A program made the translations under genes and the position numbers. The notes beneath the pieces are model-generated. The model was not told where the DNA came from. It worked only from the letters and a program-made list of their open reading frames with translations, and did not search any database. Below are positions 8,486 to 17,078 of a stretch of 64,000 nucleotides of DNA, one piece after another (within the stretch, counting starts at the first letter, position 1; each line of letters starts with the position of its first letter). Source of the stretch: a virus; the IMG/VR virus record IMGVR_UViG_3300031951_000003, positions 186,001-250,000 of that record; one strand, 5' to 3'.

Positions 8486-9118
8486 TTACTTCAAAATAGG
8501 TTTATAATCTAACTCATCAAAGTATTTTTGAAACCTCTGATAAACATCACTAACCATATCCGTTGTAAAAAAATCTTCAATGTTATAATTTTCAATTTTG
8601 GTTGGATTTTTCTTTTTTCTACAAAGCTCTTCTAAAAATCCTGATTTAGCAAATTTACTTTCGGATATAAACGAAATCTTCATGTAGTCGGAAAACAAGT
8701 GTTCGAGCCTTATAAAGTAATCAGGTTTTCTCTCTGTAAAATCCATTCCCGAAAACCATAAACTTTCTGTATCGTCGATGTTCGTGATATAAAATTTATA
8801 AAACTCACTTTTTGTAATCAATTTTTCTCTTTGTCTATAGGTGTAAAGAAAAGATGAAAAAATTCGATTTAAGGGATTACGAGCAGTACAAATCAATTTA
8901 TAATTCTGATGATTTTCAAAAAGATTTAAATTGTGGTGATGAACAGGAAATTCTGAATAATCGTGATTTATTTTCCTATCGTAATTTGATAAATAAGATA
9001 CAAAATTCAAACAGGAAAAAATTACATTTGCATGGACTGAGCCTGTTTTTGCTGGAGACCAAAAGAAATATCCATGTTCTTCAGAAATGTTAATCCAATA
9101 TTTTTTATCGTTTAGCAA
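8486..9118 (-). CDS. Sulfotransferase-like protein
   Basis: 210 residues. FFWSPAKTGSVHANVIF holds a PSB-loop (AKTGS) and LICTARNPLNRIFSSFL the 3'-phosphate-binding Arg/Ser pair. HHHNLNLF lies between them at the place of the usual catalytic His. Strongly alike in layout to the genes at 40384 and 41004: ISEE start, KTGS, ARNP, RxEHL/RxESL (FIRLEHLFSDYMKI). It should sulfate a carbohydrate or similar acceptor. Confidence 0.75.
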   Translation of the reverse strand: MLNDKKYWINISEEHGYFFWSPAKTGSVHANVIFSCLNFVSYLSNYDRKINHDYSEFPVHHHNLNLFENHQNYKLICTARNPLNRIFSSFLYTYRQREKLITKSEFYKFYITNIDDTESLWFSGMDFTERKPDYFIRLEHLFSDYMKISFISESKFAKSGFLEELCRKKKNPTKIENYNIEDFFTTDMVSDVYQRFQKYFDELDYKPILK

Positions 9119-9123
9119 TTGAT

Positions 9124-9468
9124 TTACTTTGGGAAAATATAGGCTCTTTTTTTCAAAATTGAAATATCTGGTTTATTAAATTCATGATTACTTTCCCATT
9201 CGAGAATGAACAATTGATTCATAAAAAAATCAAATTTCACTTTATCAATTGATAGATATTGCAATGCATTGAATAAATCTTCACTCACACAATTATTGAA
9301 TTCTCTTATTAAAACTGTGGACATTTTGTTTGAAAGGAATATGTCTTTACGAGTGGAGAGCAATTGAATTTTTCCCAAGACATTACCGTCTGTGGATAGA
9401 GAGATAATTGTAGGTCCTATTGTAATTGGACCAATTGAAAAAAACTTTTCAAAATTTTGTCCTATCAT
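9124..9468 (-). CDS. Hypothetical protein (114 aa)
   Basis: MIGQNFEKFFSIGPITIGPTIISL then a beta hairpin and LFNALQYLSIDKVKFDFFMNQLF. Six bases upstream of the sulfotransferase gene in the same direction, so probably co-transcribed. No family recognised. Confidence 0.5.
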   Translation of the reverse strand: MIGQNFEKFFSIGPITIGPTIISLSTDGNVLGKIQLLSTRKDIFLSNKMSTVLIREFNNCVSEDLFNALQYLSIDKVKFDFFMNQLFILEWESNHEFNKPDISILKKRAYIFPK

Positions 9469-9490
9469 ACAATAAAAATAAAAAATAAAT

Positions 9491-10486
9491 TTATTTTTTC
9501 AAATGATTAAATTCGTATTCTATAAGGGAAGATTGAGGTAACTCCTTATTATATGTATACCTTGGACCTATGAAAGACCTTAACTGACCATTCAATTTTG
9601 TTTTTACGACTTTCTCCACATCTTGAATTGTTACATCTCCCATTTCCCCTTTAAGATAATTTTTTGTGGTCTTCTGACCTTTTCCACCAACCAAATCCAA
9701 TACATCGTATATGTCAACAATTACTTTTAACTTATCGGATGAATCATCAATTGAATTGATTTTGAATTTTGCGATAAAAGGGGTATTTTGCATTTCTTCA
9801 TCCCACGCCCACGAATATTGTTTGGCTGAGGACATTCTTTTATTCTGAAATTCTGATTCCTTAGATTTGAGTGATTTTTTTTTGTTTCGAATAATATCAT
9901 CATGGGTCCCATCTCTTTGCAACGTTTTCATTTCTTCTTTTGTAAGTAAAAAAACTTTTCCATCCAAATTTTCATTCCATGCAACTGGATTCGAATTACT
10001 CATTTGTCTACCTGTTGAAGACGAATAATGTTCAGCAACCTCATACCATCTATCATTTTTGTAAATATAAATCGGATACCACCCATATGATTTTACAATA
10101 TAATAAGGAGTTCTGTTGTCATCGAAAGACCAAAAACCCTCAAGATTCGTACCTTTGAAGGGGAGTTGGGCTATGGTATATGAATTGGCTTTTGTGTTTG
10201 AAGTCCACTTTCCTTTCATTTTTCTTGGGTCAACAAAATTTTCTTTCGTAAGATTTTTATAATCGCCGTCTTTTCTGTAATTAAGAAGATAAAGTTCGAG
10301 GAGGTATAATTCATGTCCTTCCGGTAGACCCATGTATTGAGAAACATTTTTGATTACATCCAAAAGTTTAGCACGTGTCTTGTGTTTTTTCTTTTCCTCG
10401 TTGAGAAACTTAAATAATTTTATAACTTTTGGTTCGAGAACTTTATCAAATTGTTCAAAAAGTCTATTTGAAATTTTATACTTCAT
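9491..10486 (-). CDS. Tagged hypothetical protein (331 aa)
   Basis: Starts MKYKISNRLFEQFDKVLE, tag B with an LFE|Q site, 10 bases after a TATTTATATTC box. An N-terminal helical part (to about 85) is followed by a Trp/Tyr-rich region (FWSFDDNRTPYYIVKSYGWYPIYIYKNDRWYEVAEHY) and a Lys/Ser-rich segment. Gly-rich KGQKTTKNYLKGEMGDV is near the end. The aromatic-rich centre could bind sugars, but no family is recognised. Confidence 0.6.
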   Translation of the reverse strand: MKYKISNRLFEQFDKVLEPKVIKLFKFLNEEKKKHKTRAKLLDVIKNVSQYMGLPEGHELYLLELYLLNYRKDGDYKNLTKENFVDPRKMKGKWTSNTKANSYTIAQLPFKGTNLEGFWSFDDNRTPYYIVKSYGWYPIYIYKNDRWYEVAEHYSSSTGRQMSNSNPVAWNENLDGKVFLLTKEEMKTLQRDGTHDDIIRNKKKSLKSKESEFQNKRMSSAKQYSWAWDEEMQNTPFIAKFKINSIDDSSDKLKVIVDIYDVLDLVGGKGQKTTKNYLKGEMGDVTIQDVEKVVKTKLNGQLRSFIGPRYTYNKELPQSSLIEYEFNHLKK

Positions 10487-10550
10487 AGAATATAAATACC
10501 ATAATCCCCCACAAATAAATTATGGTTAAATAACCGAAAGGGGTTTAAGA

Positions 10551-11003
10551 TTAATTCGGAAACTTACAGTTGAATGTTTCACCAACCTTAATTGCCAATT
10601 CTTTAGAATATAGCTTAGTTTTTTCGTAATCGAAGGAAGAATCTTTTTTTAAAATTCTATTACAATCGGTATAAACTTTGAAAGAACCCAAATCAAGTTC
10701 AATGAGTTTGTTTGTAGTTTGAACGGCACTTCTTACCGGATAATTACCTGCGAATTTTTTTTCATCTGTATCATAAAAAAATTTAATATTAACAGGTTCT
10801 AATTTAGGTTGTGACGGTGAGGATGTGGTGGATTGAGTTGCCGTAGTTGCAGATGAACCACCCAACTTTATTTGTTGACCATATTCATATCTTGGGCTAG
10901 TTGTGGATTGTGTTGTTGATTTGATTTGGTCACCATATGTTGTGGTTGTTCCTTGTTCGGAAATCAATTTTTTATATTGTGCCTCAGTAATTATGTATTT
11001 CAT
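10551..11003 (-). CDS. Tagged protein with Thr/Ser-rich linker (150 aa)
   Basis: MKYIITEAQYKKLISEQ is tag B with an ISE|Q site. Residues 18-75 are a low-complexity Thr/Ser/Gln linker with a repeated YG(D/Q)QIK element (TYGDQIKSTTQS, EYGQQIKLGG). The last 75 residues are compact (NIKFFYDTDEKKFAGNYPVRSAV; two Cys in YTDCNRI and FNCKFPN). Unknown function. Confidence 0.6.
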   Translation of the reverse strand: MKYIITEAQYKKLISEQGTTTTYGDQIKSTTQSTTSPRYEYGQQIKLGGSSATTATQSTTSSPSQPKLEPVNIKFFYDTDEKKFAGNYPVRSAVQTTNKLIELDLGSFKVYTDCNRILKKDSSFDYEKTKLYSKELAIKVGETFNCKFPN

Positions 11004-11007
11004 ATTT

Positions 11008-11874
11008 TTAGTATTCTACTCTAATTTTTTTATAACCTGAATCATTCAACAACTTGGTGACTTGTTGTTTGAAATCACTTTTACTGGCATTCCAAGGTGC
11101 TGTTGATTTGAACACAATTTTCAAACTACTCATAGTTTCTTTAGGTTCAAACTTCATCGAGTGAACATATTTACCGTAAGGAAGTGAACGAATTTTTGTT
11201 TTAATTTCTTTATTCAGAACGGTTTTGACCCAAGAATCCAAGTTTTTGTATTCTGTTCCCAATCTATCAATATCTAAATGACCATGGTTTGGATTTCCGA
11301 ATTCCACACCCAAAAAACTCTCGGCAAATTTTGTAAACTCTCTCTCGAGGTTGCTAGGATAAACACTTCGAGTCTCTTCACTTTTAACCATTTCAGGAAA
11401 ATCTAAGACCACTTTGAAGTTAACTTTATAAGGAGAATTTTCTATTAATTCGATGTTTGCCCATGGAGGTAGATTCAATTCATCAATGAAATACTTGATG
11501 GGTCTTTTGAATCTTTCGGTAAATTTTTCATATTTTCTTTTCGATGGTAATTTGTATAAACCCTTTTTTACGATTGATTGAACAATACGAGGTATACTCC
11601 ATCTACTTATTTCAAAATTGTCATTGGAAAACATGGGGTCATCACCAATTAGTTCTTGGATAAATTTCTTTCCATATTTTTCTAATAGATATGATATTGG
11701 TGCATCTTTTTCTGAGTCAGGAAGATTTGTGTTTACCCAATTTCTGAACATTATGAAAAGAGCATCATAATAATCTAAATCGTCCACATAATTGAAATCG
11801 ACGGTATTGTTTTCTTCCATAATTGAATGAATCAAAGATACAAGTTCTGACTCAGATAACCTTAACTTCTTCAT
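11008..11874 (-). CDS. Tagged hypothetical protein (288 aa)
   Basis: MKKLRLSESELVSLIHSIMEE is tag A with an IME|E site. The body is alpha/beta: KFIQELIGDDP, IPRIVQSIVKKGLYKLPSK, then paired strands near the end (GKYVHSMKFEPKE, SSLKIVFKSTAPWN). TATTTATTTAATATG-type spacing at the start. No family recognised. Confidence 0.58.
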   Translation of the reverse strand: MKKLRLSESELVSLIHSIMEENNTVDFNYVDDLDYYDALFIMFRNWVNTNLPDSEKDAPISYLLEKYGKKFIQELIGDDPMFSNDNFEISRWSIPRIVQSIVKKGLYKLPSKRKYEKFTERFKRPIKYFIDELNLPPWANIELIENSPYKVNFKVVLDFPEMVKSEETRSVYPSNLEREFTKFAESFLGVEFGNPNHGHLDIDRLGTEYKNLDSWVKTVLNKEIKTKIRSLPYGKYVHSMKFEPKETMSSLKIVFKSTAPWNASKSDFKQQVTKLLNDSGYKKIRVEY

Positions 11875-11887
11875 ATTAAATAAATAC

Positions 11888-12178
11888 TCATAAAATCATC
11901 CATCTTATAGACCTCGTGAATAATTCAGGAAACCCGAAAGAGGAAATAACCTGTCTTATGTTGTCTTCATGTTTATTTAAAAGTGAATCCATGTCCCCAT
12001 CATATTGTTTTTTTACTTTACCTGGAACTCCTAACATAATTGTAACCATACTTGGTCTACCACCCATGGTTAAATGGTCAACTATAAAATCAAAATCTAT
12101 AATTTCACCATCTGTGATAGTTTGAATCATTTTTGCGATTTTTTCTCTTTGTTTCAATATGTCATCGAAAGTATTCAC
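11888..12178 (-). CDS. Small hypothetical protein, GTG start (96 aa)
   Basis: Starts with GTG that overlaps the upstream TAG (TAGTG), implying translational coupling to the 12178-12579 gene. Helix then strands (IDFDFIVDHLTMGG, MVTIMLGVPGKVKKQYDGDM), helix (VISSFGFPELFTRSIRW). The layout resembles the protein at 24647. No family recognised. Confidence 0.55.
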   Translation of the reverse strand: MNTFDDILKQREKIAKMIQTITDGEIIDFDFIVDHLTMGGRPSMVTIMLGVPGKVKKQYDGDMDSLLNKHEDNIRQVISSFGFPELFTRSIRWMIL

Positions 12179-12579
12179 TAAATTTCTTTGGCTTTTGCAT
12201 TTAAGGTTCCACCGGCATCAAAACTACTAAATTTCAATCCGGCATATTTCATCAACTCGGTCATTTTTGCCCTTAGTTCGTGGAAATAAAGTTCACCGTA
12301 TGCTTTCTTTGTCATTTCTGCACTTATGTTTCCGCCATCCCATCCTAAATCAATTAATGGTTGGTTATCAATCGTCAGAGAACAATCATAGTCTATAAAA
12401 TTTTCAACCATGGAATATGGTCCTATACTCCTAACTTGTTTAACTTCAACTACCTTATGAGTTTCAAATTCAAGAACATATGGATATGACGTGGGCATCA
12501 GTGAATCCCATATCTTTTTCAATGGCTTTGTATAGTCTGCAACTATTTCTTCCTGTTTATATTCACTATTCCAACCCAT
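12178..12579 (-). CDS. Small hypothetical protein (133 aa)
   Basis: MGWNSEYKQEEIVADYTKPL, central beta strands (VLEFETHKVVEVKQVRSIG, YDCSLTIDNQPLIDLGWDGG) and a C-terminal helix (AYGELYFHELRAKMTELMKYAG). Sits 11 bases after the 12591-12923 gene in an apparent operon with the next. No family recognised. Confidence 0.55.
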   Translation of the reverse strand: MGWNSEYKQEEIVADYTKPLKKIWDSLMPTSYPYVLEFETHKVVEVKQVRSIGPYSMVENFIDYDCSLTIDNQPLIDLGWDGGNISAEMTKKAYGELYFHELRAKMTELMKYAGLKFSSFDAGGTLNAKAKEI

Positions 12580-12590
12580 TTTGTTTTTTT

Positions 12591-12923
12591 TTAAAAAGTA
12601 ACGCTTTCTGCATCTTGTTTAAATTCATCATTAAACCAATCGATAATGAATGTCATTCCCTCACTTCCGAAATAATCCTCCAACGTTATAAATAAATCTT
12701 GGTCCAATACCAATTCTTTTTTCCAAACATAATAACGGGCAAAAGTTTCAGGTTGACCATTGTGATATGATTTTTTGTCCTTGTTATAATATCTGATGTA
12801 TGTATCATCCCCATCACTATAGGTGGCAACCTTAGCATTTTCGTCACTAAAATTTGGTCTAACTAAATTAATCATAGTTTTAATTAGTCTTACCAATCTA
12901 TCTTTTGATATTGTATAATCCAT
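12591..12923 (-). CDS. Tagged acidic small protein (110 aa)
   Basis: MDYTISKDRLVRLIKTMINLV is tag B without the terminal Glu. The body contains DGDDTYIRYYNKDKKSYH and ends FIIDWFNDEFKQDAESVTF. Its neighbour 12923-13297 has the same plan (tag, acidic/aromatic middle, WF...F helix, short final strand), as do 35864 and the genes at 54.4-55.1 kb; a duplicated family. Start and stop overlap that neighbour (TAATG). Confidence 0.6.
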   Translation of the reverse strand: MDYTISKDRLVRLIKTMINLVRPNFSDENAKVATYSDGDDTYIRYYNKDKKSYHNGQPETFARYYVWKKELVLDQDLFITLEDYFGSEGMTFIIDWFNDEFKQDAESVTF

Positions 12924-13297
12924 TAAAAATCAATTTTTTTTACAGGTAATTCGAATCTTTCTTTGAACCATATCTTGAATGGTGCTCTCCAAGTATCTCC
13001 GAAATATCCATCTAGTATCCTTTCATATTGGGTTTCAAGTGAAACTGTTGGACATATGTCACGTGCATTACTTCCTTGTGTGAAATACTCACAGAAATAA
13101 TATCTAAAACATATGTCATCACCCGCATCAAAATCACCTCGATAATATTCTATTAAAGTATCAGATTCAAATTCTTCACCCGTCTCATCATCATATTCAT
13201 ACGGATGATGCCAATTGATGTCCTCGAGTGGAAACAATTCATCTAAGTAATTGATGATTGTTTGTTTGAGTCTTGATTCAGAAATAGTGTATTTCAT
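12923..13297 (-). CDS. Tagged acidic small protein (124 aa)
   Basis: MKYTISESRLKQTIINYLDE is tag B with a YLDE end. Then WHHPYEYDDETGEEF, CFRYYFCEYFTQG and the shared closing element FKIWFKERFELPVKKIDF. An ATATTTAT box lies 10 bases upstream. Paralogous in layout to 12591-12923. Very acidic middle, possibly DNA-mimic-like, but that is a guess. Confidence 0.6.
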   Translation of the reverse strand: MKYTISESRLKQTIINYLDELFPLEDINWHHPYEYDDETGEEFESDTLIEYYRGDFDAGDDICFRYYFCEYFTQGSNARDICPTVSLETQYERILDGYFGDTWRAPFKIWFKERFELPVKKIDF

Positions 13298-13330
13298 AAT
13301 TTATAAATATCCATTAAAAAAAACTAAAAT

Positions 13331-13349
13331 CCCCACCTTGTGAGTGGGG
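13331..13349 (-). terminator. Hairpin terminator
   Basis: CCCCAC-CTTGTGA-GTGGGG, the same hairpin as at 13770-13788; the two copies flank the 13373-13729 gene. Confidence 0.75.
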
Positions 13350-13372
13350 ACCTAATTTATCTTAATTAATCA

Positions 13373-13729
13373 TTAATTATATTGACCTCTTTCATCCCAC
13401 ATATTCAAACACTCATAACCTTGTTCCTCAAAATTGTTTTCAGTGTCTATTAAGTTCACATTCTTTAATTCATCAAATGAACATAAATCAATACCATCAA
13501 AATCAGCGAAATCACAATCCCTCAGGGATAAGTATGTCAAAGTGCTTGGTAAGTTTGTTAATATTTTTCTAACTTGTTTTGAACTTGCACCCACCATCAA
13601 AACAAGCCCATTTTTTTTATCGAACTGATAATGTGGCTCATCTAATCTATACTCATCTTGTTCTTTAATTACCTTTTTTACTAATCTTATCATGTCAGAT
13701 TCTGTTAATCTTACTATTTTCTTCGACAT
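13373..13729 (-). CDS. Tagged protein with a leucine-rich-repeat-like core (118 aa)
   Basis: A clear tag A (KKIVRLTESDMIRLVKK then VIKEQ). The body has LPSTLTYLSLRDCDFADFDGIDL and SFDELKNVNLIDTENN, which look like two leucine-rich repeats, and ends CLNMWDERG. LRRs usually bind proteins, so a partner-binding role after ejection is possible. It is a single-gene cassette between two identical terminators. Confidence 0.65.
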   Translation of the reverse strand: MSKKIVRLTESDMIRLVKKVIKEQDEYRLDEPHYQFDKKNGLVLMVGASSKQVRKILTNLPSTLTYLSLRDCDFADFDGIDLCSFDELKNVNLIDTENNFEEQGYECLNMWDERGQYN

Positions 13730-13769
13730 ATTATTATTTTGATAATAAATATCTCAAATAAATAAAAAT

Positions 13770-13788
13770 CCCCACCTTGTGAGTGGGG
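13770..13788 (-). terminator. Hairpin terminator
   Basis: Same CCCCAC...GTGGGG hairpin as at 13331, followed on the minus strand by a T-rich run. Confidence 0.75.
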
Positions 13789-13798
13789 ATTAGTTAGT

Positions 13799-14050
13799 TT
13801 ACTCTTCAGTAACGTCAGGTTTGCCCTTGTTAATCCATTTGTCGATTGAACCGATTCCGAAAGAACCGAGAACCAACCATAAAAATGCATTGAAGATGAA
13901 TTCATTGATAACAAGGTCTTTTCCTAAAGAACCAGTTACGATGTCTGCAATCGCAAACCCTGTCATCATTACAAAAGCTAAAAATCCAACGACACTTTTT
14001 TCATTGATTGAGTTGTTGTCGTTAAACAACTGTGAGAAAAATTTTTTCAT
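13799..14050 (-). CDS. Two-pass small membrane protein, holin-like (83 aa)
   Basis: Basic N-terminus (MKKFFSQLFNDNNS), two membrane segments (VVGFLAFVMMTGFAIADIV, residues 20-38; FIFNAFLWLVLGSFGIGSI, 52-70) and a charged tail KWINKGKPDVTEE. Size and topology fit small phage holins, but many other small membrane proteins look alike. AATATTTATTGG lies upstream and it has its own terminator. Confidence 0.5.
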   Translation of the reverse strand: MKKFFSQLFNDNNSINEKSVVGFLAFVMMTGFAIADIVTGSLGKDLVINEFIFNAFLWLVLGSFGIGSIDKWINKGKPDVTEE

Positions 14051-14115
14051 ATTTTGGTAATTTACTTACCAATAAATATTTTTGTATTGACGAAGGACAA
14101 TCATTTAAATAAAAA

Positions 14116-14140
14116 ATCCCCTCAAGATTTATGAAGGGAT
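14116..14140 (-). terminator. Hairpin terminator
   Basis: ATCCC...GGGAT stem with one internal mismatch, A-run on the plus side. Confidence 0.55.
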
Positions 14141-14160
14141 TACAATTACAATTTCTTATT

Positions 14161-14478
14161 CTAAAAATATTTTTTTGCTTCAGTTCTTGCCAAATTGTCA
14201 AAATAGTTATCAACATCTTTATTATTACCCAAATAAGCTAATATACCATTTTTTATAGGCACAACCTCATTTCCCTCATCGTAAGTAATTTTACCATTTT
14301 TAATAGTATAACAGTGATATTGTAAATAATTGGTCTTACCCTTTAATTTAACTTCAACTTTCATACAAACCACTTGATTGCCTTGCCTGTTCATATATCG
14401 TCTTTCCAGTTCAATATTGACAGTTGCACCAATTCGATTTAAAAATTTAATTATTGATATGACAAAATCTCTATCCAT
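14161..14478 (-). CDS. Hypothetical protein (105 aa)
   Basis: MDRDFVISIIKFLNRIGATV helix, then a strand-rich core (QVVCMKVEVKLKGKTNYLQYHCYTIKNGKITYD) and a C-terminal helix DNYFDNLARTEAKKYF. An AATATTTATTT box precedes the ATG. No family recognised. Confidence 0.55.
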   Translation of the reverse strand: MDRDFVISIIKFLNRIGATVNIELERRYMNRQGNQVVCMKVEVKLKGKTNYLQYHCYTIKNGKITYDEGNEVVPIKNGILAYLGNNKDVDNYFDNLARTEAKKYF

Positions 14479-14491
14479 GAAAAAATAAATA

Positions 14492-14842
14492 TTAATTGTA
14501 GTCCTCTTCTGGACAGGTCATACGATAAATTTCGAATAGATATTCACCAAACCAATCTTTAACAACATCAGTAACATAACTATAAACATCATCATAATCA
14601 TCCCCTAAGGAATCGACAAAATCTTCATCTTTGGTCAGGAAATCATCTATCGCTATTCTAATTACATTATCTGCATAATCGAACTCATCTCCGAAATCAT
14701 CACACAATGTTGGAAAATCTAATTCTGCATTACGAATGAAGGGTTCGATATTATCTTTAGATAATCGTCTCCTTAATCTTATTTGATAGTCTTCGATTAA
14801 AAAATTGTATTGGGTTTCGGATATGATAAATTTTTTGGACAT
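14492..14842 (-). CDS. Tagged acidic small protein (116 aa)
   Basis: MSKKFIISETQYNFLIEDYQ is tag B with an LIE|D site. The rest is strongly acidic and helical (LCDDFGDEFDYADNVIRIAIDDFLTKDEDFVDSLGDD, then VVKDWFGEYLFEIYRMTCPEED). Shares the WF...F closing helix of the small tag-B family. Acidity could mean DNA mimicry, untested. Confidence 0.6.
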   Translation of the reverse strand: MSKKFIISETQYNFLIEDYQIRLRRRLSKDNIEPFIRNAELDFPTLCDDFGDEFDYADNVIRIAIDDFLTKDEDFVDSLGDDYDDVYSYVTDVVKDWFGEYLFEIYRMTCPEEDYN

Positions 14843-14859
14843 TAATTATAAATATTCAA

Positions 14860-15681
14860 CTAAAAATTAATACCCGCTCCGAACTGTCCGTATTTTACCA
14901 CGGGGTCATAATCTAATTTCAGAGTGAAGTTTTTAAAATCCTTCATACCACCAAATTTGAATGTGACAAAGTTGTCTTTCGATTTGGGAAAAGTTATTTC
15001 CCCAACATCATCTTTTCCTCTATAGAGTATTCTTTCATTTGCAAGTCCAACCATAGCATGAACTCCAAATCTATTAATCCTCTTTCCTGCTCCGATATAA
15101 AAACTATTTTGTTTGACTAAATCTGAGATGAGAGGGAAATCTACTAAATTAATGGTCCCATACGGAAAATATGTTGAACGGTCTCTTCGATATGTTGTGT
15201 TGAAATCAAAAACGAAATAACCTTTATTACCTATTGTAAAAAACGCACCCATCTGATTATTTGTGGTATGGTGAAGACCAAAACTCATGATTGGTTTTTT
15301 TCCTCTAATTGTGTCACGCCTTCCGTCGTTGTAGTAATAAATTCTTGCTGGTTGTCTATAACCCCAATCATTAAAATACCACATAGGTGAAAAACTATTC
15401 CACCCAAATGTCGGTGCTCCCCACATATTCCATCTATTCCATCCCCATCCATCAAACCATGGGTCACGAACCACAACAGGCTGGTTAGACCTTGGTTTAT
15501 TGAATTCAGTTGGAGTAGAGTTTCTCCAATTACTTGTTGTATTCGATGATGTTGTCGAAGTTCTCGAAGTTGACTGTGTACTTGATTGTGATGGCGGAGA
15601 TGTTCTCCAAGATGATGTTTGAGAGAATACGAACAATGGCATCAATAATACCATTTCAAAAATCAGAATAAGCTTTCTCAT
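14860..15681 (-). CDS. Secreted, probably outer-membrane-associated protein (273 aa)
   Basis: MRKLILIFEMVLLMPLFVFSQ is a Sec signal peptide. A Ser/Thr/Gln linker (SSTQSTSRTSTTSSNTTS) leads to an aromatic segment (WFDGWGWNRWNMWGAPTFGWNSF) and a strand-rich C-terminal half (MSFGLHHTTNNQMGAFFTIGNKGYFVFDFNTTY, ending FGAGINF) resembling small beta-barrel outer-membrane proteins. It may alter the host surface during infection, for instance blocking adsorption; that role is inference. Confidence 0.6.
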   Translation of the reverse strand: MRKLILIFEMVLLMPLFVFSQTSSWRTSPPSQSSTQSTSRTSTTSSNTTSNWRNSTPTEFNKPRSNQPVVVRDPWFDGWGWNRWNMWGAPTFGWNSFSPMWYFNDWGYRQPARIYYYNDGRRDTIRGKKPIMSFGLHHTTNNQMGAFFTIGNKGYFVFDFNTTYRRDRSTYFPYGTINLVDFPLISDLVKQNSFYIGAGKRINRFGVHAMVGLANERILYRGKDDVGEITFPKSKDNFVTFKFGGMKDFKNFTLKLDYDPVVKYGQFGAGINF

Positions 15682-15731
15682 AGTAAATTGATTTTATATC
15701 TATAAATATAATATAAAAAAATCAATTTTGA

Positions 15732-16196
15732 TTAATTACATGAATTCATAAAATCTTTAGCCTGTGAAATCAAAGATTTTACTTTGACAGAATAAGTGCC
15801 AGCCTTACATTGTGGTTTAGGACAATAAACTCTATCTAATAATTTATAATAATCTTCCTCACCACCTATACTTTCAATTTTTCTAAAATCCTGCCATAAC
15901 TTGTAATCTTCAACAGATTGTTTCCAATTGTCATATCTTGCGTGACCCCTATATTCACCAGTAGCCGTCTTCGGTCTAATTTTGGCGTATTTCATACCAA
16001 AACAATTATTATTGGCTTTGAATATTTCACTTTCGAAATGACCTGTTTCTAATATTGCTTGGGCAATTGCTATTTCAGGAAACCTGATTCCTGAATTCTT
16101 CACATAACATGCAAATTCTGATGGAGAAAAGTTCTCCACTTCTGAATCAACACCCATGATTTCTTTAATTCTTGTTATGTCCTCGTAAAGATTCAT
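15732..16196 (-). CDS. Tagged glucosaminidase
   Basis: 154 residues. MNLYEDITRIKEIMG is tag C. The body is a compact GH73-type N-acetylglucosaminidase: AIAQAILETGHFES (about 43-56, catalytic Glu in LETGHFES), NNNCFGMKYAKIRPKT (62-77) and the ARYDNWKQSVEDYKLWQDF repeat with Tyr. It should cleave the glycan backbone of peptidoglycan. No signal peptide, fitting virion delivery. ATATTTATTTTT is directly before the ATG. Confidence 0.82.
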   Translation of the reverse strand: MNLYEDITRIKEIMGVDSEVENFSPSEFACYVKNSGIRFPEIAIAQAILETGHFESEIFKANNNCFGMKYAKIRPKTATGEYRGHARYDNWKQSVEDYKLWQDFRKIESIGGEEDYYKLLDRVYCPKPQCKAGTYSVKVKSLISQAKDFMNSCN

Positions 16197-16207
16197 AAAA
16201 ATAAATA

Positions 16208-16534
16208 TTAGTCTAAACTACTGTTGATAACATTCCCGTCAGTTCCCACTACAACGAATCCGACCCTGTAATTTCGTGGGATATCAAAATAAGGAAGATA
16301 CTTCATCGTATGATAATCAACCAAATAATGGGGGTCTAATTCCCTCTGGTACATATTATCTTTTGTCATCTCTGAATCATTTACATAAATCCTTAATATC
16401 AATCTATTGATATCCCCAATCTCATAAACTTCAATATGGTCAATCATTGGATAGATACTCATAATGACAGATGAGTTCAATAACTTTGTTATTGGTTTGT
16501 TAATGTATTTTTCCAAAAATTGTTTATCCACCAT
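16208..16534 (-). CDS. Hypothetical protein (108 aa)
   Basis: MVDKQFLEKYINKPITKLLNSS, then IDHIEVYEIGDINRLILRIYVND and VGFVVVGTDGNVINSSLD. Tag-like first helix without a Glu site. A TATTTATTC box lies 5 bases upstream. No family recognised. Confidence 0.55.
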   Translation of the reverse strand: MVDKQFLEKYINKPITKLLNSSVIMSIYPMIDHIEVYEIGDINRLILRIYVNDSEMTKDNMYQRELDPHYLVDYHTMKYLPYFDIPRNYRVGFVVVGTDGNVINSSLD

Positions 16535-16563
16535 ATAGAATAAATAGAAATAAAAATAAAAAA

Positions 16564-16582
16564 CCCCTCCTTGTGAGAGGGG
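16564..16582 (-). terminator. Hairpin terminator
   Basis: CCCCTC-CTTGTGA-GAGGGG with an A-run before it on the plus strand; ends the 16589-16996 transcript. Confidence 0.75.
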
Positions 16583-16588
16583 TTTGTG

Positions 16589-16996
16589 TTAAAATCTTTT
16601 TTTTGTTCGAAGTTTTATTGGACCATCTTTTTGATATCTGTTCCAATAATCTCTTCCTGGTTTAGAAACATCCGAACCAATCCTGTCTTCTTGTCCGAAA
16701 CTCCATTTATTTCTCGGTACATCCCTTTGGGTAATGTTCTTATACATTTCAAAGTCATCTGGTCCAAACTCAATTTCTTCATCATAATCAAATTCTTCAG
16801 GGTCAACAGGTCTATCGTCTTCATCAAACCAACTGTCTCTGTGACCTAAAATACCCCTGTTTTCAGGTTTCATTTTCATGAAGTGTCTTTTAGGCATTTC
16901 AGTTCCCATATCCAACGAATCAAGTTCATGTTCTTTTAAAACTCTTTTAACCAATCTTATCAAATCAGATTCGGTCAATCTTACTATTTTTGACAT
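16589..16996 (-). CDS. Tagged disordered, charged protein (135 aa)
   Basis: ATG at 16996, chosen because tag A (KIVRLTESDLIRLVKR then VLKEH) begins there; the upstream extension is AT-rich leader. The body is hydrophilic: MGTEMPKRHFMKMKPENRG, WFDEDDRPVDPEEFDYDEE, RKNKWSFG-like basic end with KLRTKKRF. Likely disordered, like a small internal head protein. Unknown role. Confidence 0.6.
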   Translation of the reverse strand: MSKIVRLTESDLIRLVKRVLKEHELDSLDMGTEMPKRHFMKMKPENRGILGHRDSWFDEDDRPVDPEEFDYDEEIEFGPDDFEMYKNITQRDVPRNKWSFGQEDRIGSDVSKPGRDYWNRYQKDGPIKLRTKKRF

Positions 16997-17039
16997 ATAA
17001 ATTATTTTATTATAAATACTATTTGAAATAAAAAAAAAT

Positions 17040-17057
17040 CCCCTCACTTAGGAGGGG
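17040..17057 (-). terminator. Hairpin terminator
   Basis: CCCCTC-ACTTAG-GAGGGG, T-rich on the minus-strand 3' side; follows the 17079-17474 gene. Confidence 0.75.
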
Positions 17058-17078
17058 GGTTCTTAAAATTATGTTTGA